From positions 1,426,001 to 1,490,000 of the forward strand of contig AP027304.1 in assembly GCA_036322835.1 (NCBI GenBank): a DNA stretch of 64,000 bases. Direction: 5' to 3'. This document shows positions 26,284-36,700 of the stretch, in pieces. Origin of the DNA: Tenuifilaceae bacterium CYCD. GTDB lineage: Bacteria > Bacteroidota > Bacteroidia > Bacteroidales > Tenuifilaceae. Both the position numbers and the translations under genes were made by a program. Within the stretch, counting starts at the first letter, position 1; each line of letters begins with the position of its first letter. The notes under the pieces are model-generated. The model was not told where the DNA came from. It searched no databases and was given only the letters and a program-made list of their open reading frames with translations.

Positions 26284-26533
26284 AAATATAGCATACAGAT
26301 AATTAGAAACATTGATTGAATTTTATTTGTGAAACTAACAATGTTTATTTGTCATACCCTTATGGGGCTTGGTTTATGTATCAATTGGCAATAAATCATT
26401 TATTTAATGTTGGCCATGTGATAATTTAATATTCAAGATTTTACTAAATTGCGAACTATTTTAGGAGGAAATTTTTTTATAGTATTTTGTGCTATCAAGG
26501 ATAGATATAATTTATAAACCAATTAATTATTTT

Positions 26534-29161
26534 ATGAAAAAATTACTATTTCTGGCATTATTTAGTGTAAGCGCATTTTTTTTAAATGCTGCTCCCTTTA
26601 AATTTTTGCCTTACAAAGTAACCCAGCCCAATGGTGAGGTTATAGATTGTTTTGTTTCTGGTGATGAATTCTATAACTGGATTCACGATAAGGAGGGCTA
26701 TACAATTATTCAGAATGCTGATGGGTATTACTATTATGCTACACAAACTGATAGTAAAATAGCATCTTCATCGTACCGAGTAAATTCGGTAAATCCTGAT
26801 AAAATAGGAATTAAGAAATGGATAAAGGTGTCTAAACAGGAGTACGAAAAAAGGAAATTAAGGTATCAGGTGCCATCTTCTCAAAAGGCTATTGGCTCAA
26901 ACAAAGCCCCTCATACTGGAACTTTGAACAATATTGTGATATACATTCGCTTTGCCGATGATGCCGAAATTGCAACTACTCGAGATAGTTATGATAACAT
27001 TATGAACTCAACTACTGGGTATAGTTTGAAGACTTACTATAACGAGGTTTCGTACAACAATTTTACAATAAGCAGTACGCATTATCCAACATGTACATCT
27101 CCTTCAACAAGCAATGCCTCTTACAAAGACTCGCATCAAAGAAACTATTTCCGCCCATACAATGCTACAACCAACCCAATAGGTTATAATGGAGATAGCG
27201 AAGCGGCTCAACGAGAGCATCAGTTGCTTTATGATGCCGTAACTTGGATAAATGCAAACTCTCCAGTAGATCAAAGTTTAAACATTGATGCTGATGCTGA
27301 TGGGTACGTAGATAATGTTTGCTTTATGATTAAAGGCAATTGCGATGGTTGGTCCGATTTGCTTTGGGCTCACAGATGGGTACTTTATACAAAAGAAGTT
27401 TATATAAATAGTAAGAGAGTTTATGATTATACATTCCAACCCGAAAATCAGGTTGCGGCAAGTGTTCTTTGCCATGAAATGTTTCACGCACTAGGCGCTC
27501 CCGATTTGTATCACTACAACGAAAACGATTTTTCTCCAGTGGGCGATTGGGATATTATGGAATCGGGCGAGGGCCACATGGGGGCTTATATGAAATGGAA
27601 GTATGCAGATGCTAAATGGATAACCTCAATTCCAGAAATAACTTCCTCTGGAACATATACATTAAATCCTTTAACATCTTCAACAAATAATTGCTATAAA
27701 ATAGGCTCTCCTAATTCTGATAAAGAATTTTTTATTCTTGAGTACAGAAAAAAAGAAGGAACTCTTGAGAGCAATATTCCCGGTAGTGGCCTTATAGTTT
27801 ACCGTATAAATACAGATTTTGAAGGAAATGCTGATTTTGATAACGCTTCAGTGTTTGATGAGGTCTACATCTATCGACCCAACGGGACAAATCTTGTGAA
27901 CGGTTACGTTTCATCGGCATATTTTTCTTCAGAAGCTAGCAGAACCAGCATTAACGATGCCACAAATCCTAAATGTTTTCTACATGATGGGATGCCTGGA
28001 GGACTAGACATCAGCGAAGTTGGGACTGCTGGATCAACCATTTCGTTTAAAGTCTATATTTCTGATATTAAATCGCCCACAAATTTTACCGCTAGCAGTG
28101 TTTCAGAAAACCAAATAGACCTATCGTGGAGCCTTAATACCGACGGAAACGATGTTGTTGTAGCATACGCCTCTACCGGAATAATTGGTTCTCCTGCAAA
28201 AGGAACAACATATGCTGTTGGAGCATCAATTCCCAATGGAGGAACTGTTATCTATTCGGGGAATGCGACTTCTCTTAGTCACACATCATTGACCCCTGGA
28301 ACAAATTACACATATTGTATTTGGTCAAAAACATCAAATAATGAGTACTCCCCGGGAGTTTCTGTAAGCACATCAACAGATTGTGGAACACCGGCATTAC
28401 CAATAACACAAGGTTTTAACGGAACGGAAATATCTCCTTGTTGGACTATAGTAAATGTTGCCCAAGGGACAACTCAGGATGAATCAGCATCTATTACACA
28501 GGTAAGCGTATCTACGTTACCCGATGTCAATCCTTATGAAGGAACACACATGGTTAAGTTTAACTCTGCAATGTGCGGAGCTGGTAATTCTATGAGATTA
28601 GAAAGCCCCTCATTTTCTAGCGTTGGGAAAACTCAGGTTCCCATTAGTTTCTCGTGGCACAAAGATTCTCAATGGCCAAACTACCCTGATTATATGACAC
28701 TGCAATGGTCCTTGGATGGAACAACCTGGAACAATGGAGATACTTATCAACGTTACAGCACAACCATAGGATGGACGCAGCAAACCTACAATTTACCATC
28801 TGAAGCATTGGGACAAGAAAATATAAAGATAGGGTTCTTATTTACATCAGCATACGGTTACAACTGCTATCTCGATAATGTTAAAATAACCGGAGTAGCA
28901 ACATCTATTGGGGATGTTGATGCTGATAAAGTATCTGTATACCCGAACCCAACCGATGGTAATTTTACAGTAAAATCTACCGAAGGTTTTAAAACATTGC
29001 TATTAGAGTTACATGATATCTCTGGAAGAATTGTTTACTCTAATTCATACCACAACTCGGATAACGCAGCGGTTAATACATCTGGACTTTCAAGAGGCAT
29101 TTATTTGCTGAAGGTTTCTGCAGATGGTAGAGTTGAGAATATTAGGGTTGTTATAGAGTAA
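26534..29161 (+). CDS. Secreted M6-family metalloprotease with T9SS sorting domain
   Basis: An 875-residue exported protease of the immune-inhibitor-A family. The signal peptide MKKLLFLALFSVSAFFLNA starts at the ATG at 26534; the frame extends 15 codons upstream to a GTG but that would bury the signal. A propeptide-like part follows, then the M6 catalytic domain with HEMFHALGAPD (H314, E315, H318), a zinc site completed by the late Asp. Next come an FN3-like domain (about 512-610), a jelly-roll/MAM-like domain (about 615-790), and a T9SS type A C-terminal domain from about 794 (SVYPNPTDGNF to the end). It should be sent through the T9SS to the surface. It is monocistronic. Confidence 0.9.
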   Translation: MKKLLFLALFSVSAFFLNAAPFKFLPYKVTQPNGEVIDCFVSGDEFYNWIHDKEGYTIIQNADGYYYYATQTDSKIASSSYRVNSVNPDKIGIKKWIKVSKQEYEKRKLRYQVPSSQKAIGSNKAPHTGTLNNIVIYIRFADDAEIATTRDSYDNIMNSTTGYSLKTYYNEVSYNNFTISSTHYPTCTSPSTSNASYKDSHQRNYFRPYNATTNPIGYNGDSEAAQREHQLLYDAVTWINANSPVDQSLNIDADADGYVDNVCFMIKGNCDGWSDLLWAHRWVLYTKEVYINSKRVYDYTFQPENQVAASVLCHEMFHALGAPDLYHYNENDFSPVGDWDIMESGEGHMGAYMKWKYADAKWITSIPEITSSGTYTLNPLTSSTNNCYKIGSPNSDKEFFILEYRKKEGTLESNIPGSGLIVYRINTDFEGNADFDNASVFDEVYIYRPNGTNLVNGYVSSAYFSSEASRTSINDATNPKCFLHDGMPGGLDISEVGTAGSTISFKVYISDIKSPTNFTASSVSENQIDLSWSLNTDGNDVVVAYASTGIIGSPAKGTTYAVGASIPNGGTVIYSGNATSLSHTSLTPGTNYTYCIWSKTSNNEYSPGVSVSTSTDCGTPALPITQGFNGTEISPCWTIVNVAQGTTQDESASITQVSVSTLPDVNPYEGTHMVKFNSAMCGAGNSMRLESPSFSSVGKTQVPISFSWHKDSQWPNYPDYMTLQWSLDGTTWNNGDTYQRYSTTIGWTQQTYNLPSEALGQENIKIGFLFTSAYGYNCYLDNVKITGVATSIGDVDADKVSVYPNPTDGNFTVKSTEGFKTLLLELHDISGRIVYSNSYHNSDNAAVNTSGLSRGIYLLKVSADGRVENIRVVIE

Positions 29162-29174
29162 CCTGCTTTGCTAT

Positions 29175-29215
29175 AAAAGAGATAAGCCCTGCTAAATGCA
29201 GGGCTTATCTCTTTT
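29175..29215. terminator. Strong bidirectional terminator between the M6 protease and DUF3108-like genes
   Basis: A perfect 18-bp stem (29175-29192 with 29198-29215) closes on TAAAT, starts with AAAA and ends with TTTT, so it can stop transcripts from both sides. The DUF3108-like gene ends two bases beyond it. Confidence 0.9.
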
Positions 29216-29216
29216 A

Positions 29217-30050
29217 TTATTCTTTCTTTTTGAGCGATTTAAATGGATTGAGTAATCCTGAGTATTCGTATAAATCGCAGTAAACCGATCCAACAAAAAT
29301 TTCGAATCGAATGCGTATAGGAATGCAGTTTTCATCGTTGGAGAACCATATAGTCATATCATCCTTTGATTTAAAAACCCTCCCAGTTTGTACAACGGGC
29401 ATAAACTTCATGCATTGAACTTCACCAAAGTTAGTTTTTACATTTTCGTAGCCCTTAAATCGGAGCATTAGAGGAAATTTTTCATCGGTAAAGTACGCGT
29501 CCACCACAATTAGTTGATCCTTCTGAGGTGGCTTTTTAAGAAGAATATGCCGAAAATAGTAAAAGGATGAAAGGATATCCTGACACCCCTTGACTACCAC
29601 GAAAGTTCCACTTTTTGAACTAATTACAATAGAGGAGTCCTTTCGGCTCCAATGATCCCATTTTTGAGTACTATAGTGGCGGTAACGGTTTTCGTGAATA
29701 TTGCGGATTGAATAGTAGGGCCAGTCTGTTTCAGGGTCAGTATAGCTTTCGTAGGTGTCGTCGACATTGTAAAGGCTATTGGCAATTCCTACAGTTTTGC
29801 CATTAAGGTACAGATGGTTTGCTTGCTTTCCCTCGTATGTTCCCTTGCGGACTTCTAGTACTGCCTCTCCTCCGTTTATAAACCCGTAGTAAACTTTATA
29901 CTTAAGTTTTTCCCCAGCGGTAAACGATTTTTTGGTTTGTGAGTATGCTGAATTACTATGCAAAAGGCTTAAGCAGACCAGCAGAAAAACCAAACTATAG
30001 GAAAATATTTGAAAACGATTATTTTTCTGGAATGACTTTATTCTTAGCAA
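29217..30050 (-). CDS. DUF3108-like exported protein
   Basis: A protein of about 277 residues with a hydrophobic export segment (FSYSLVFLLVCLSLLHSNSAYSQ). The mature part starts SFTAGEKLKYKVYYGFINGG, the typical DUF3108 opening, and contains VDAYFTDEKFPLMLRFKGYENV and a late IPIRIRFEIFVGSVYCDLYEY. The family is periplasmic, of unknown function. The start is uncertain. An ATG at 30113 would overlap tsaB by 95 bases and give a long leader before the signal; I prefer the TTG at 30050, which gives LRIKSFQKNNRF plus a hydrophobic core and only a 32-base overlap. Last gene of the tolC-mfp-tsaB-DUF3108 run. Confidence 0.7.
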   Translation of the reverse strand: MLRIKSFQKNNRFQIFSYSLVFLLVCLSLLHSNSAYSQTKKSFTAGEKLKYKVYYGFINGGEAVLEVRKGTYEGKQANHLYLNGKTVGIANSLYNVDDTYESYTDPETDWPYYSIRNIHENRYRHYSTQKWDHWSRKDSSIVISSKSGTFVVVKGCQDILSSFYYFRHILLKKPPQKDQLIVVDAYFTDEKFPLMLRFKGYENVKTNFGEVQCMKFMPVVQTGRVFKSKDDMTIWFSNDENCIPIRIRFEIFVGSVYCDLYEYSGLLNPFKSLKKKE

Positions 30051-30708
30051 CTGTTGCCACAAAATCCTTAAGATAGAATGGCTCAAAGTAGGCAATATCT
30101 TCAAATATTTCATCTTTATAGGCTTTTAATGCCAAGGGGAGCATAAAGCGTGCCGATGGCTCAAAATTATCGATAAAGATAGCATTTTGATTTGATATAA
30201 CTGATCTGCACTTTGGTGCTCCACTTCCAAAGAATAGGATTTTGTTGCTTTGAAGTTGCTCCGCAAAGGAGTTGACATCTACAATAATTGCTTCAACCTC
30301 GCTTATCTTATTCAAAGAATTGTTGAACAATGCGGTGTACACTTCCATTCTTCGGGCATCAATCATGGGGCAATACAGATCGCTTGGCATACCATTAATA
30401 CCATATACCATTGAGTCTAAACTTCCAATTGCGAGGAGCGGTTTGCCAAGGGAGTAGCAAATTCCCTTGGCAAGCGAAACCCCAATGCGTAAACCGGTGT
30501 ACGATCCTGGACCTTTGCTAACGGCAACAGCGTCTATTTTTGAAATATCAAATGCATGCTCAGCCATCAACTCGTTGATCAATACTGATAACTGCGAGGC
30601 ATGTGCTTTAGCATCGGACACTTCTTTATAGCCAATAACCCCCTTTTCGTTTCCTAAGGCAACGGAACACGTAGTGGTTCCTGTTTCAATGCAAAGTATA
30701 TGAATCAT
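30019..30708 (-). CDS. tsaB: tRNA threonylcarbamoyladenosine biosynthesis protein TsaB
   Basis: A 229-residue ASKHA-fold protein that, with TsaD and TsaE, transfers threonylcarbamoyl to A37 of ANN-decoding tRNAs. ILCIETGTTTCSVALG opens the protein, and VSKGPGSYTGLRIGVSLAKG near residue 65 is the core signature. TsaB is a non-catalytic partner of TsaD, which is not encoded here. The start is six bases after the stop of the membrane fusion protein gene. Confidence 0.92.
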   Translation of the reverse strand: MIHILCIETGTTTCSVALGNEKGVIGYKEVSDAKAHASQLSVLINELMAEHAFDISKIDAVAVSKGPGSYTGLRIGVSLAKGICYSLGKPLLAIGSLDSMVYGINGMPSDLYCPMIDARRMEVYTALFNNSLNKISEVEAIIVDVNSFAEQLQSNKILFFGSGAPKCRSVISNQNAIFIDNFEPSARFMLPLALKAYKDEIFEDIAYFEPFYLKDFVATVAKNKVIPEK

Positions 30709-30714
30709 GTTGTG

Positions 30715-32031
30715 TTATTTCTTTCCTTCTTCCTTAAATAGATCTTCCTTGGTTTTAACTTTTTTGATGATGGTCTTATCCTTTAAACGCCTCGATATTG
30801 CGCTGTATGGTGCGGTAACAACATCTTCATCGCCCGTAAGCCCTTCTGTAATCTCGATATACTGATTATCCTGTATGCCAGTTTTTACCTCTACCACGCG
30901 GGCTGTATCGCCTTTAGTTATGTATACAATCTCTTTTGGTTTTTCGCTTTTTACCTTGGACTGATCTTGCTCCACTTTTTGTTCGCCATCCTTTTGGAAT
31001 CCAGCCTGAGCAACCTTCGAGGAATCCGCACGAACGGTAACAGCCTGAATTGGCACAGCCAAAACATCCTTGCGCGTTTCGGTGAGGATATCAACTGTAG
31101 TTGACATTCCCGGACGGAATGGGCTTTGAAGTTTGTCGGATATCAGATCCTTGTAGGAATCTTCAAGAATAAATGTGCGAACCTCGAAACTGGTAACCTG
31201 ATCGGTGGTTGTGCCAGAAACATCTGCTGTGTTTGCGATTTGAGTGACAATACCCTTAAATTTACGATCGATAAAAGCATCAACCTCGATAAGAGCCGTA
31301 TCGCCAATATTTACTTTTACAATATCATTTTCATTAACGCTTATGCGCGCTTCCATGCGGTTAAGGTTGGCGATTCGCATAATTTCTGTACCAGCCATCT
31401 GAATAGTACCAAGCACCCTTTCGCCCAGTTCCACATTTAACTTAGAAACAGTCCCCGAAATGGGAGAGTAGATAGATGTTTTGCGAAGATTTTCTTCGGC
31501 TTCCTTTAGCGATGCTTGTGCGCTTTCCACGTTGAAGTTGGCTGCATTTAATTCCGACTGAGCTACCTCGTAGTTTGTTTTTGCTGTTTCGAATTCCGAT
31601 TCCGAAATAGCTTTTTGATCGAACAACTGCTTGCTACGTTTAAAGGCAAGTTCGCTTTGGGTAAGCTGAGCTTTGGATTGAGCCAACCTGGCGTTGGCAG
31701 AATTAACTGCTGCAATAGCCCGTTCTTTAAGCGATATGTAAGTGTCGGGTTTTATTCTAACCAACAGGGTACCTTTTTCAACCCAGTTACCCTCTTTTAC
31801 AGGTAGTTCAATAACTTCGCCGGAAACCTCGGAGCTGATCTTAATCTCTACTTCGGGTTGAATTTTACCGTTGGCGTTAATTGTTTCGGTGATTGTTTTA
31901 CGTTCAGGCTTTTCAACATAAACCGATATGCTGTCGGGTTTACCAAACCAGCCTTTTTTCTTTCCAACAACGGCAATAATTATCAGCACTATTACAGCGC
32001 CAATTAAATATTTTAATAATCCTTTTTTCAT
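30715..32031 (-). CDS. Membrane fusion (periplasmic adaptor) protein of a tripartite efflux system
   Basis: A 438-residue HlyD/MacA-type adaptor. One N-terminal membrane helix (about 6-24) anchors it. The lipoyl halves are around ISSEVSGEVIELPVKEGNWVEKG and IYSPISGTVSKLNVELGERV. They enclose an alpha-hairpin coiled coil (about 85-170) that contacts TolC. A beta-barrel domain and membrane-proximal domain follow, and the C-terminal part has a charged insert (about 345-375, rich in Lys, Gln, Glu). The outer-membrane partner is the next gene upstream, 39 bases away; the inner-membrane pump (MacB-type ABC or RND) is not in the window. Confidence 0.88.
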   Translation of the reverse strand: MKKGLLKYLIGAVIVLIIIAVVGKKKGWFGKPDSISVYVEKPERKTITETINANGKIQPEVEIKISSEVSGEVIELPVKEGNWVEKGTLLVRIKPDTYISLKERAIAAVNSANARLAQSKAQLTQSELAFKRSKQLFDQKAISESEFETAKTNYEVAQSELNAANFNVESAQASLKEAEENLRKTSIYSPISGTVSKLNVELGERVLGTIQMAGTEIMRIANLNRMEARISVNENDIVKVNIGDTALIEVDAFIDRKFKGIVTQIANTADVSGTTTDQVTSFEVRTFILEDSYKDLISDKLQSPFRPGMSTTVDILTETRKDVLAVPIQAVTVRADSSKVAQAGFQKDGEQKVEQDQSKVKSEKPKEIVYITKGDTARVVEVKTGIQDNQYIEITEGLTGDEDVVTAPYSAISRRLKDKTIIKKVKTKEDLFKEEGKK

Positions 32032-32070
32032 CAGAATGATATTTTACTGTTATTACTATTTCGAATTAGT

Positions 32071-33411
32071 TTATAGTTTGAGCGGAATTCCTTTGTAGAA
32101 ATCAAGAATCTTTAACTTAAAAATCAACTCGTACTTGGCTTGCAGCAAGTCAGTTTCGGCTTTAGAAAAGTTGTTTCGCGCTGTTGTATAATCGAATGCG
32201 TTAATGAGCCCAACGTTGAATTTGTTTTCAGAGTATCTAAAGGACTCTTCATTGGCTTTTTTGTTTTTTAAATTTGCCAGTAATTTCTTTTGAGCACCAA
32301 CAGCATCGGTGTATGCCTGTTGAATGTCCTTGTAAAGAGTGTTTTTTTCAACTTCAAGGGCTAGTTGTGCATTGTCCAAGGATATTTTGGCTGAGGAAAC
32401 TTTATATCTATTAGCACCTCCATTCAGGATCGGAATGTTGAGGCTTAGGGCAACAGTTGTGGTGGCATTGTTTTTTATTTGTGTCATGAAAGGATCCGAT
32501 GCTAATAGTGCATTGCTGGGGTTGATGTAGCGTTGTGCGCCTGTATTATAATTTCCGCTAAGAGTTAAGCTAGGGCAGTACGACCCCTTTGCAATTTTCA
32601 AACCGACTTCTGCACTTTTCACTTTGTACTGAGAACTAAGAATTTGAGGCATTGCAGACTCTGCCGAGGTATATACATCAATCGTACTAATAAGCAAATT
32701 AGTGCTATCTGTTTCAGGAATAACAGGTTTTGCAATACTAAATTCCGAAGGGTTTTGAATCTCTAAAAGCTGTGCCAAACTAAGATAGTTTAAATCGAGT
32801 TGATTTTGGGCACTTATCAGTTGAAGTTCATCTGATGCTAGCAATGCTTCTACCTCAAGCAGTGTCCCCTCGGGAACACTCCCCGCATTATAAAGTTTTT
32901 GTGTTCGTTCAACTTGCAGTTGAGATTGTTCAACTTGTCTTTTAGCTACATCAACAAGTTCTAATTGATATAATATTTGTAAGTATGAGGAAGCAACAGA
33001 AAGAGCTATGTTGTTTTTGATTTTATCTACATCATAAACAGATGCTTGAAGGTCATACTTATTCTGCTTTTTTGTATTTGTTATCTGTAAGCCTTTGAAT
33101 AATGTGACGCTGGAATTCACAGAAAGACTTGTAGATTGAGATGTTTCATTTTCAGTTACCTTTTGGTTTGTACTATAGCTAGTTACTAAACCATAGCTGT
33201 ATGCGTGATCTCCTGAAATATTTAAACTAGGGAAAGCACTGAGTTTCGATTGTTTTAGTTGACTTTCACTTAACTTTACATTTAGCTCCTGCTGCTTTAC
33301 CTGCAGGTTATTCTGCAATGCGTATTGAATACATTGCTCTAAACTCCATGGTTCCTGGGCCAATAATGCCATTGGTAAAGAGAATATTAATACTAAAAGA
33401 GTTTTTTTCAT
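32071..33411 (-). CDS. TolC-family outer membrane efflux protein
   Basis: A 446-residue outer-membrane channel subunit. It has a signal peptide (MKKTLLVLIFSLPMALLAQEP) and then two OEP repeats typical of TolC: long coiled helices with Gln/Ala/Ser, and beta-strand pieces such as LNISGDHAYSYG and LTLSGNYNTGAQ. EPWSLEQCIQYALQNNLQVK is the usual beginning of the family. It heads a minus-strand group with the adaptor, tsaB and the DUF3108-like gene. Confidence 0.9.
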   Translation of the reverse strand: MKKTLLVLIFSLPMALLAQEPWSLEQCIQYALQNNLQVKQQELNVKLSESQLKQSKLSAFPSLNISGDHAYSYGLVTSYSTNQKVTENETSQSTSLSVNSSVTLFKGLQITNTKKQNKYDLQASVYDVDKIKNNIALSVASSYLQILYQLELVDVAKRQVEQSQLQVERTQKLYNAGSVPEGTLLEVEALLASDELQLISAQNQLDLNYLSLAQLLEIQNPSEFSIAKPVIPETDSTNLLISTIDVYTSAESAMPQILSSQYKVKSAEVGLKIAKGSYCPSLTLSGNYNTGAQRYINPSNALLASDPFMTQIKNNATTTVALSLNIPILNGGANRYKVSSAKISLDNAQLALEVEKNTLYKDIQQAYTDAVGAQKKLLANLKNKKANEESFRYSENKFNVGLINAFDYTTARNNFSKAETDLLQAKYELIFKLKILDFYKGIPLKL

Positions 33412-33500
33412 CTTTTAAATTTTTATATTATGATAATTCCGCGCATTAAAAGTTTAAATCGAGTCCAAGTTAAATCTATTTTTAATTTGAAAAGCTTAAA

Positions 33501-33508
33501 CAAAGCTA
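33501..33508 (-). promoter_or_regulatory. -7 element of the tolC-mfp operon
   Basis: On the minus strand this reads TAGCTTTG, a TAnnTTTG match, 90 bases before the tolC ATG at 33411. The gap 33412-33763 (352 bases) between this operon and the C25 protease gene holds no open gene; it is AT-rich and must contain two divergent promoters. On the plus side only weak TATCTTG-type elements near 33719 and 33739 are seen. Confidence 0.4.
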
Positions 33509-33763
33509 AATAGTCCTATTAAGTACTAATGTGTCAACAACGATACTCCGAATTTATCCAGTAAAGACTCTTTAAGGTATGTTTTGCTGCATAGGTTTTC
33601 AAATTTTAATCTATGTTGAATGATTATTTGAATATTCATCTTTCATTAATCATCAAATTTTACTTGATTTCTCGTATTGCTGAGGCTAACTTATAAGTTT
33701 TTAGAAATATAATTAATTATATCTTGGCAAAGGTTTTGTATCTTGCACGGTTAAATGTAAAAG

Positions 33764-36700
33764 ATGAATATGATAAAGAAACTACTCCTGTTATCAACGG
33801 CTTTGTTGATTTTTACTGGTGCTAATTCGCAAATCAACCAGTTTCCCCTTAAAGGTACAAAGAGTACCAAAAATGTAAAATTTGTACCTAAAAGCAATAA
33901 CAGCTATCAACTCAAGGTTAGTTTGGATAAGTTGAATTGGAAAGTTAAGAAGGAAAAGAATGGTGAGGTTTACACCGAACTCTGGTTCGATAAGAGCAAC
34001 GCGGTGGGTGAGGTTGGGACTCCTCAGTTACCAGCCTATAAAAAGTTGATATTATTGCCTTACGGCGCTACGGCAACAGCCAAAGTTAAAAGCTATACCC
34101 AAGCGGAGTTTACTTTTAACGATCTGGGCGTTAAAAATCAACTCGTTCCGGTTCAGCCATCCATTCGGAAGGATCAGGATTCAAGCAGTGTTCCCTTTCA
34201 ATTTAAGAAAGAAGCATACTTAAACAAAGCATACATCCAAAATTCTATAGTTAAGCTAGAGGTTTTAGGCAATATGCGTTCCTACACTGTGGCGCGCATT
34301 GTTGTTACTCCGGTTGATTACAATCCTGCATTGGGCAGTATTAAAGTTTACAACGATTTAGATATTGAGGTAGACATAACGGGATCGACAAAAAGCGCTA
34401 CAGATTTAAAAGCCATTAGTAGCCCATATTTCAATATTTTAACTAAATCGGCACTCAATACAACGGAAACGGTTTATGATCAGCATCCCGACTTGACTAA
34501 ATATCCTGTTAAAATGTTGATCATCAGTAACAGAATGTTCGAAACTTCTCTTGCCCCATTTGTTGCATGGAAAACACAAAAAGGTATTAAAGTTACTGTT
34601 GCTTATACTGATGTTATTGGAACTACTACTGCTCAAATTAAGTCCTATATTCAAGGACAATACAATGCAGCAACAGCAGAAGATCCCGCACCAACATTCC
34701 TTGTTTTTGTTGGTGATGTGGCACAAGTTCCATCGTCGGCTACAGGTAGTCAGTCGCTTAAGCAAACAGATCTTTACTATGCCAGTGTTGATGGTGATAT
34801 TTTCCCCGAGATGTACTATGGAAGAATGTCTGCAACAACAACGCAGCAGCTCGATAATATCATCAATAAAATTCTTTATTACGAAAGGTATGAGTTTGCC
34901 GATCCTCAGTATTTAAATAATGTTACATTGATTGCCGGAGCCGACCCAACCTATAATGCAGCAGTTGGACAACCTACCATAAAGTATGGAACTGCAAACT
35001 ACTTTAATCCATCTAAAGGATTTACTACTGTTAATGAGTTTGGTGTTAGCAATGACCCCAATAACACTTCAGAAAGTTCAGGTTATACCGGATGCTACGA
35101 TGCATCTAAGATTTCTGTTGGCTTTATCAACTACACAGCTCATTGTAGCGAAACAACCTGGGGAGATCCGGAACTTACTATTTCGGAAATAAATGCATTT
35201 AGCAACCAAGCGAAATACCCTTTGGCCGTTGCAAACTGTTGCTTGTCTGGAGATTTTGGAACGAGCGAGTGCGTTGGTGAGGCTTGGATTCGTGCTCAGG
35301 ATAAGGGCGCTGTAACCTACATAGGATCATCGCCAAGCAGTTACTGGAAAGAAGACATGTACTGGTCGGTTGGAGCATTTGCTATGTCAGGAATAAATAG
35401 CGGCTATGTTCCAACTTTTGCAGAAACAACTACTGGCGCTTACGATGCCGCATTTGTTAGTAATTATCGCACAACAGGTGCATTAGTATTTGCAGGAAAC
35501 CTTGCAGTGACAGAGGCTAATAATCAAAGTTATCCTACCGATGTTACTCCCACCTATTACTGGGAAGCATATAATATACTTGGAGATCCGTCGCTGATGC
35601 CATACTTTACATCTGCTGATGAAAATCAAGTAACACATGAAACAACAGTTCCTGTTGGTGTGAGTTCTTTGAAGGTAAGCGCATTGGAAAGTTCTTATGT
35701 GTCAATTAATAAAGGTTCAGAAATATTGGGAACTTCCTATTTTGAACAAACTGGCGAAGTTGATGTGCCAGTAACAACTGTGCAAGAACCATGCGATTTA
35801 GTGGTAACGGTGACCCGTCCTCAAACTATTCCATATATTGATACAGTTAGTGCCGTTGTAGTTTCAGGACCTTATGTTACATTAAATTCAACAAGTATAA
35901 ATGATTCACAGGAAAACAATGACGGAAAGATTGATTTTGGTGAAACCGTGAAGGTGAATCTTATTGTAAAAAATGTTGGACTTGAACCATCCACAAATAC
36001 AAGAGTACTGCTAACAAATCAAGATGGTTTGGCAACGCTTACCAGTAGCGATTCTGTTTTTATTGGAACAGTTCAGAATGGTACTGTGAATAACCCAATC
36101 ACGCTAAATGATGCATTTACTTTCGATATTTCTTCGAATGTTGCAGATAACTCAACCGAGAAGTTTACCTTAACCTTTAAGAGCGATCAAGGAACATGGA
36201 CGTCAACCTTAGCGCTAAAGATTTATGCCCCTCAAATCAGCATAGGTGATTTTTCTATTGACGATTCTGCTCTTGGAAACAACAACCAAGCGGCCAACGT
36301 AGGAGAATCATTCTATGGCGAGATCGTAATTAAGAATTCTGGAAATTCCGATGTGAAGGATCTTATTGCTAGTGTTGCTATACCAGATTCCTTGAGAGAT
36401 ATTGTTGGGTTGAATTATGAACCATTCGATAATATTGAGATCGCTTCGGGTGGTACCTATACCCTTAAATTTAGAATCAATGTAAATCCAGATATTACAG
36501 AAACGATGACTATACCGATTAATGTGGCAGTATCATCTCCATCCAATAGTTATGTTAGCGCTAAGGCCGATAAGAGTTTTGAGGTGGTTTCGGACAATAC
36601 CATAGTAATGAAGAATCAGAGCATCACTACATGTAATGCAATATTTACCGATTCAGGTGGTGAAAGTTCTAATTATTCAAATTCTGAATCGTTTATAACA

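Noticed and set aside
26489-26533. GTG start for the M6 protease at 26489
   Set aside because: It would put 15 residues before a clean signal peptide that starts at the ATG at 26534.
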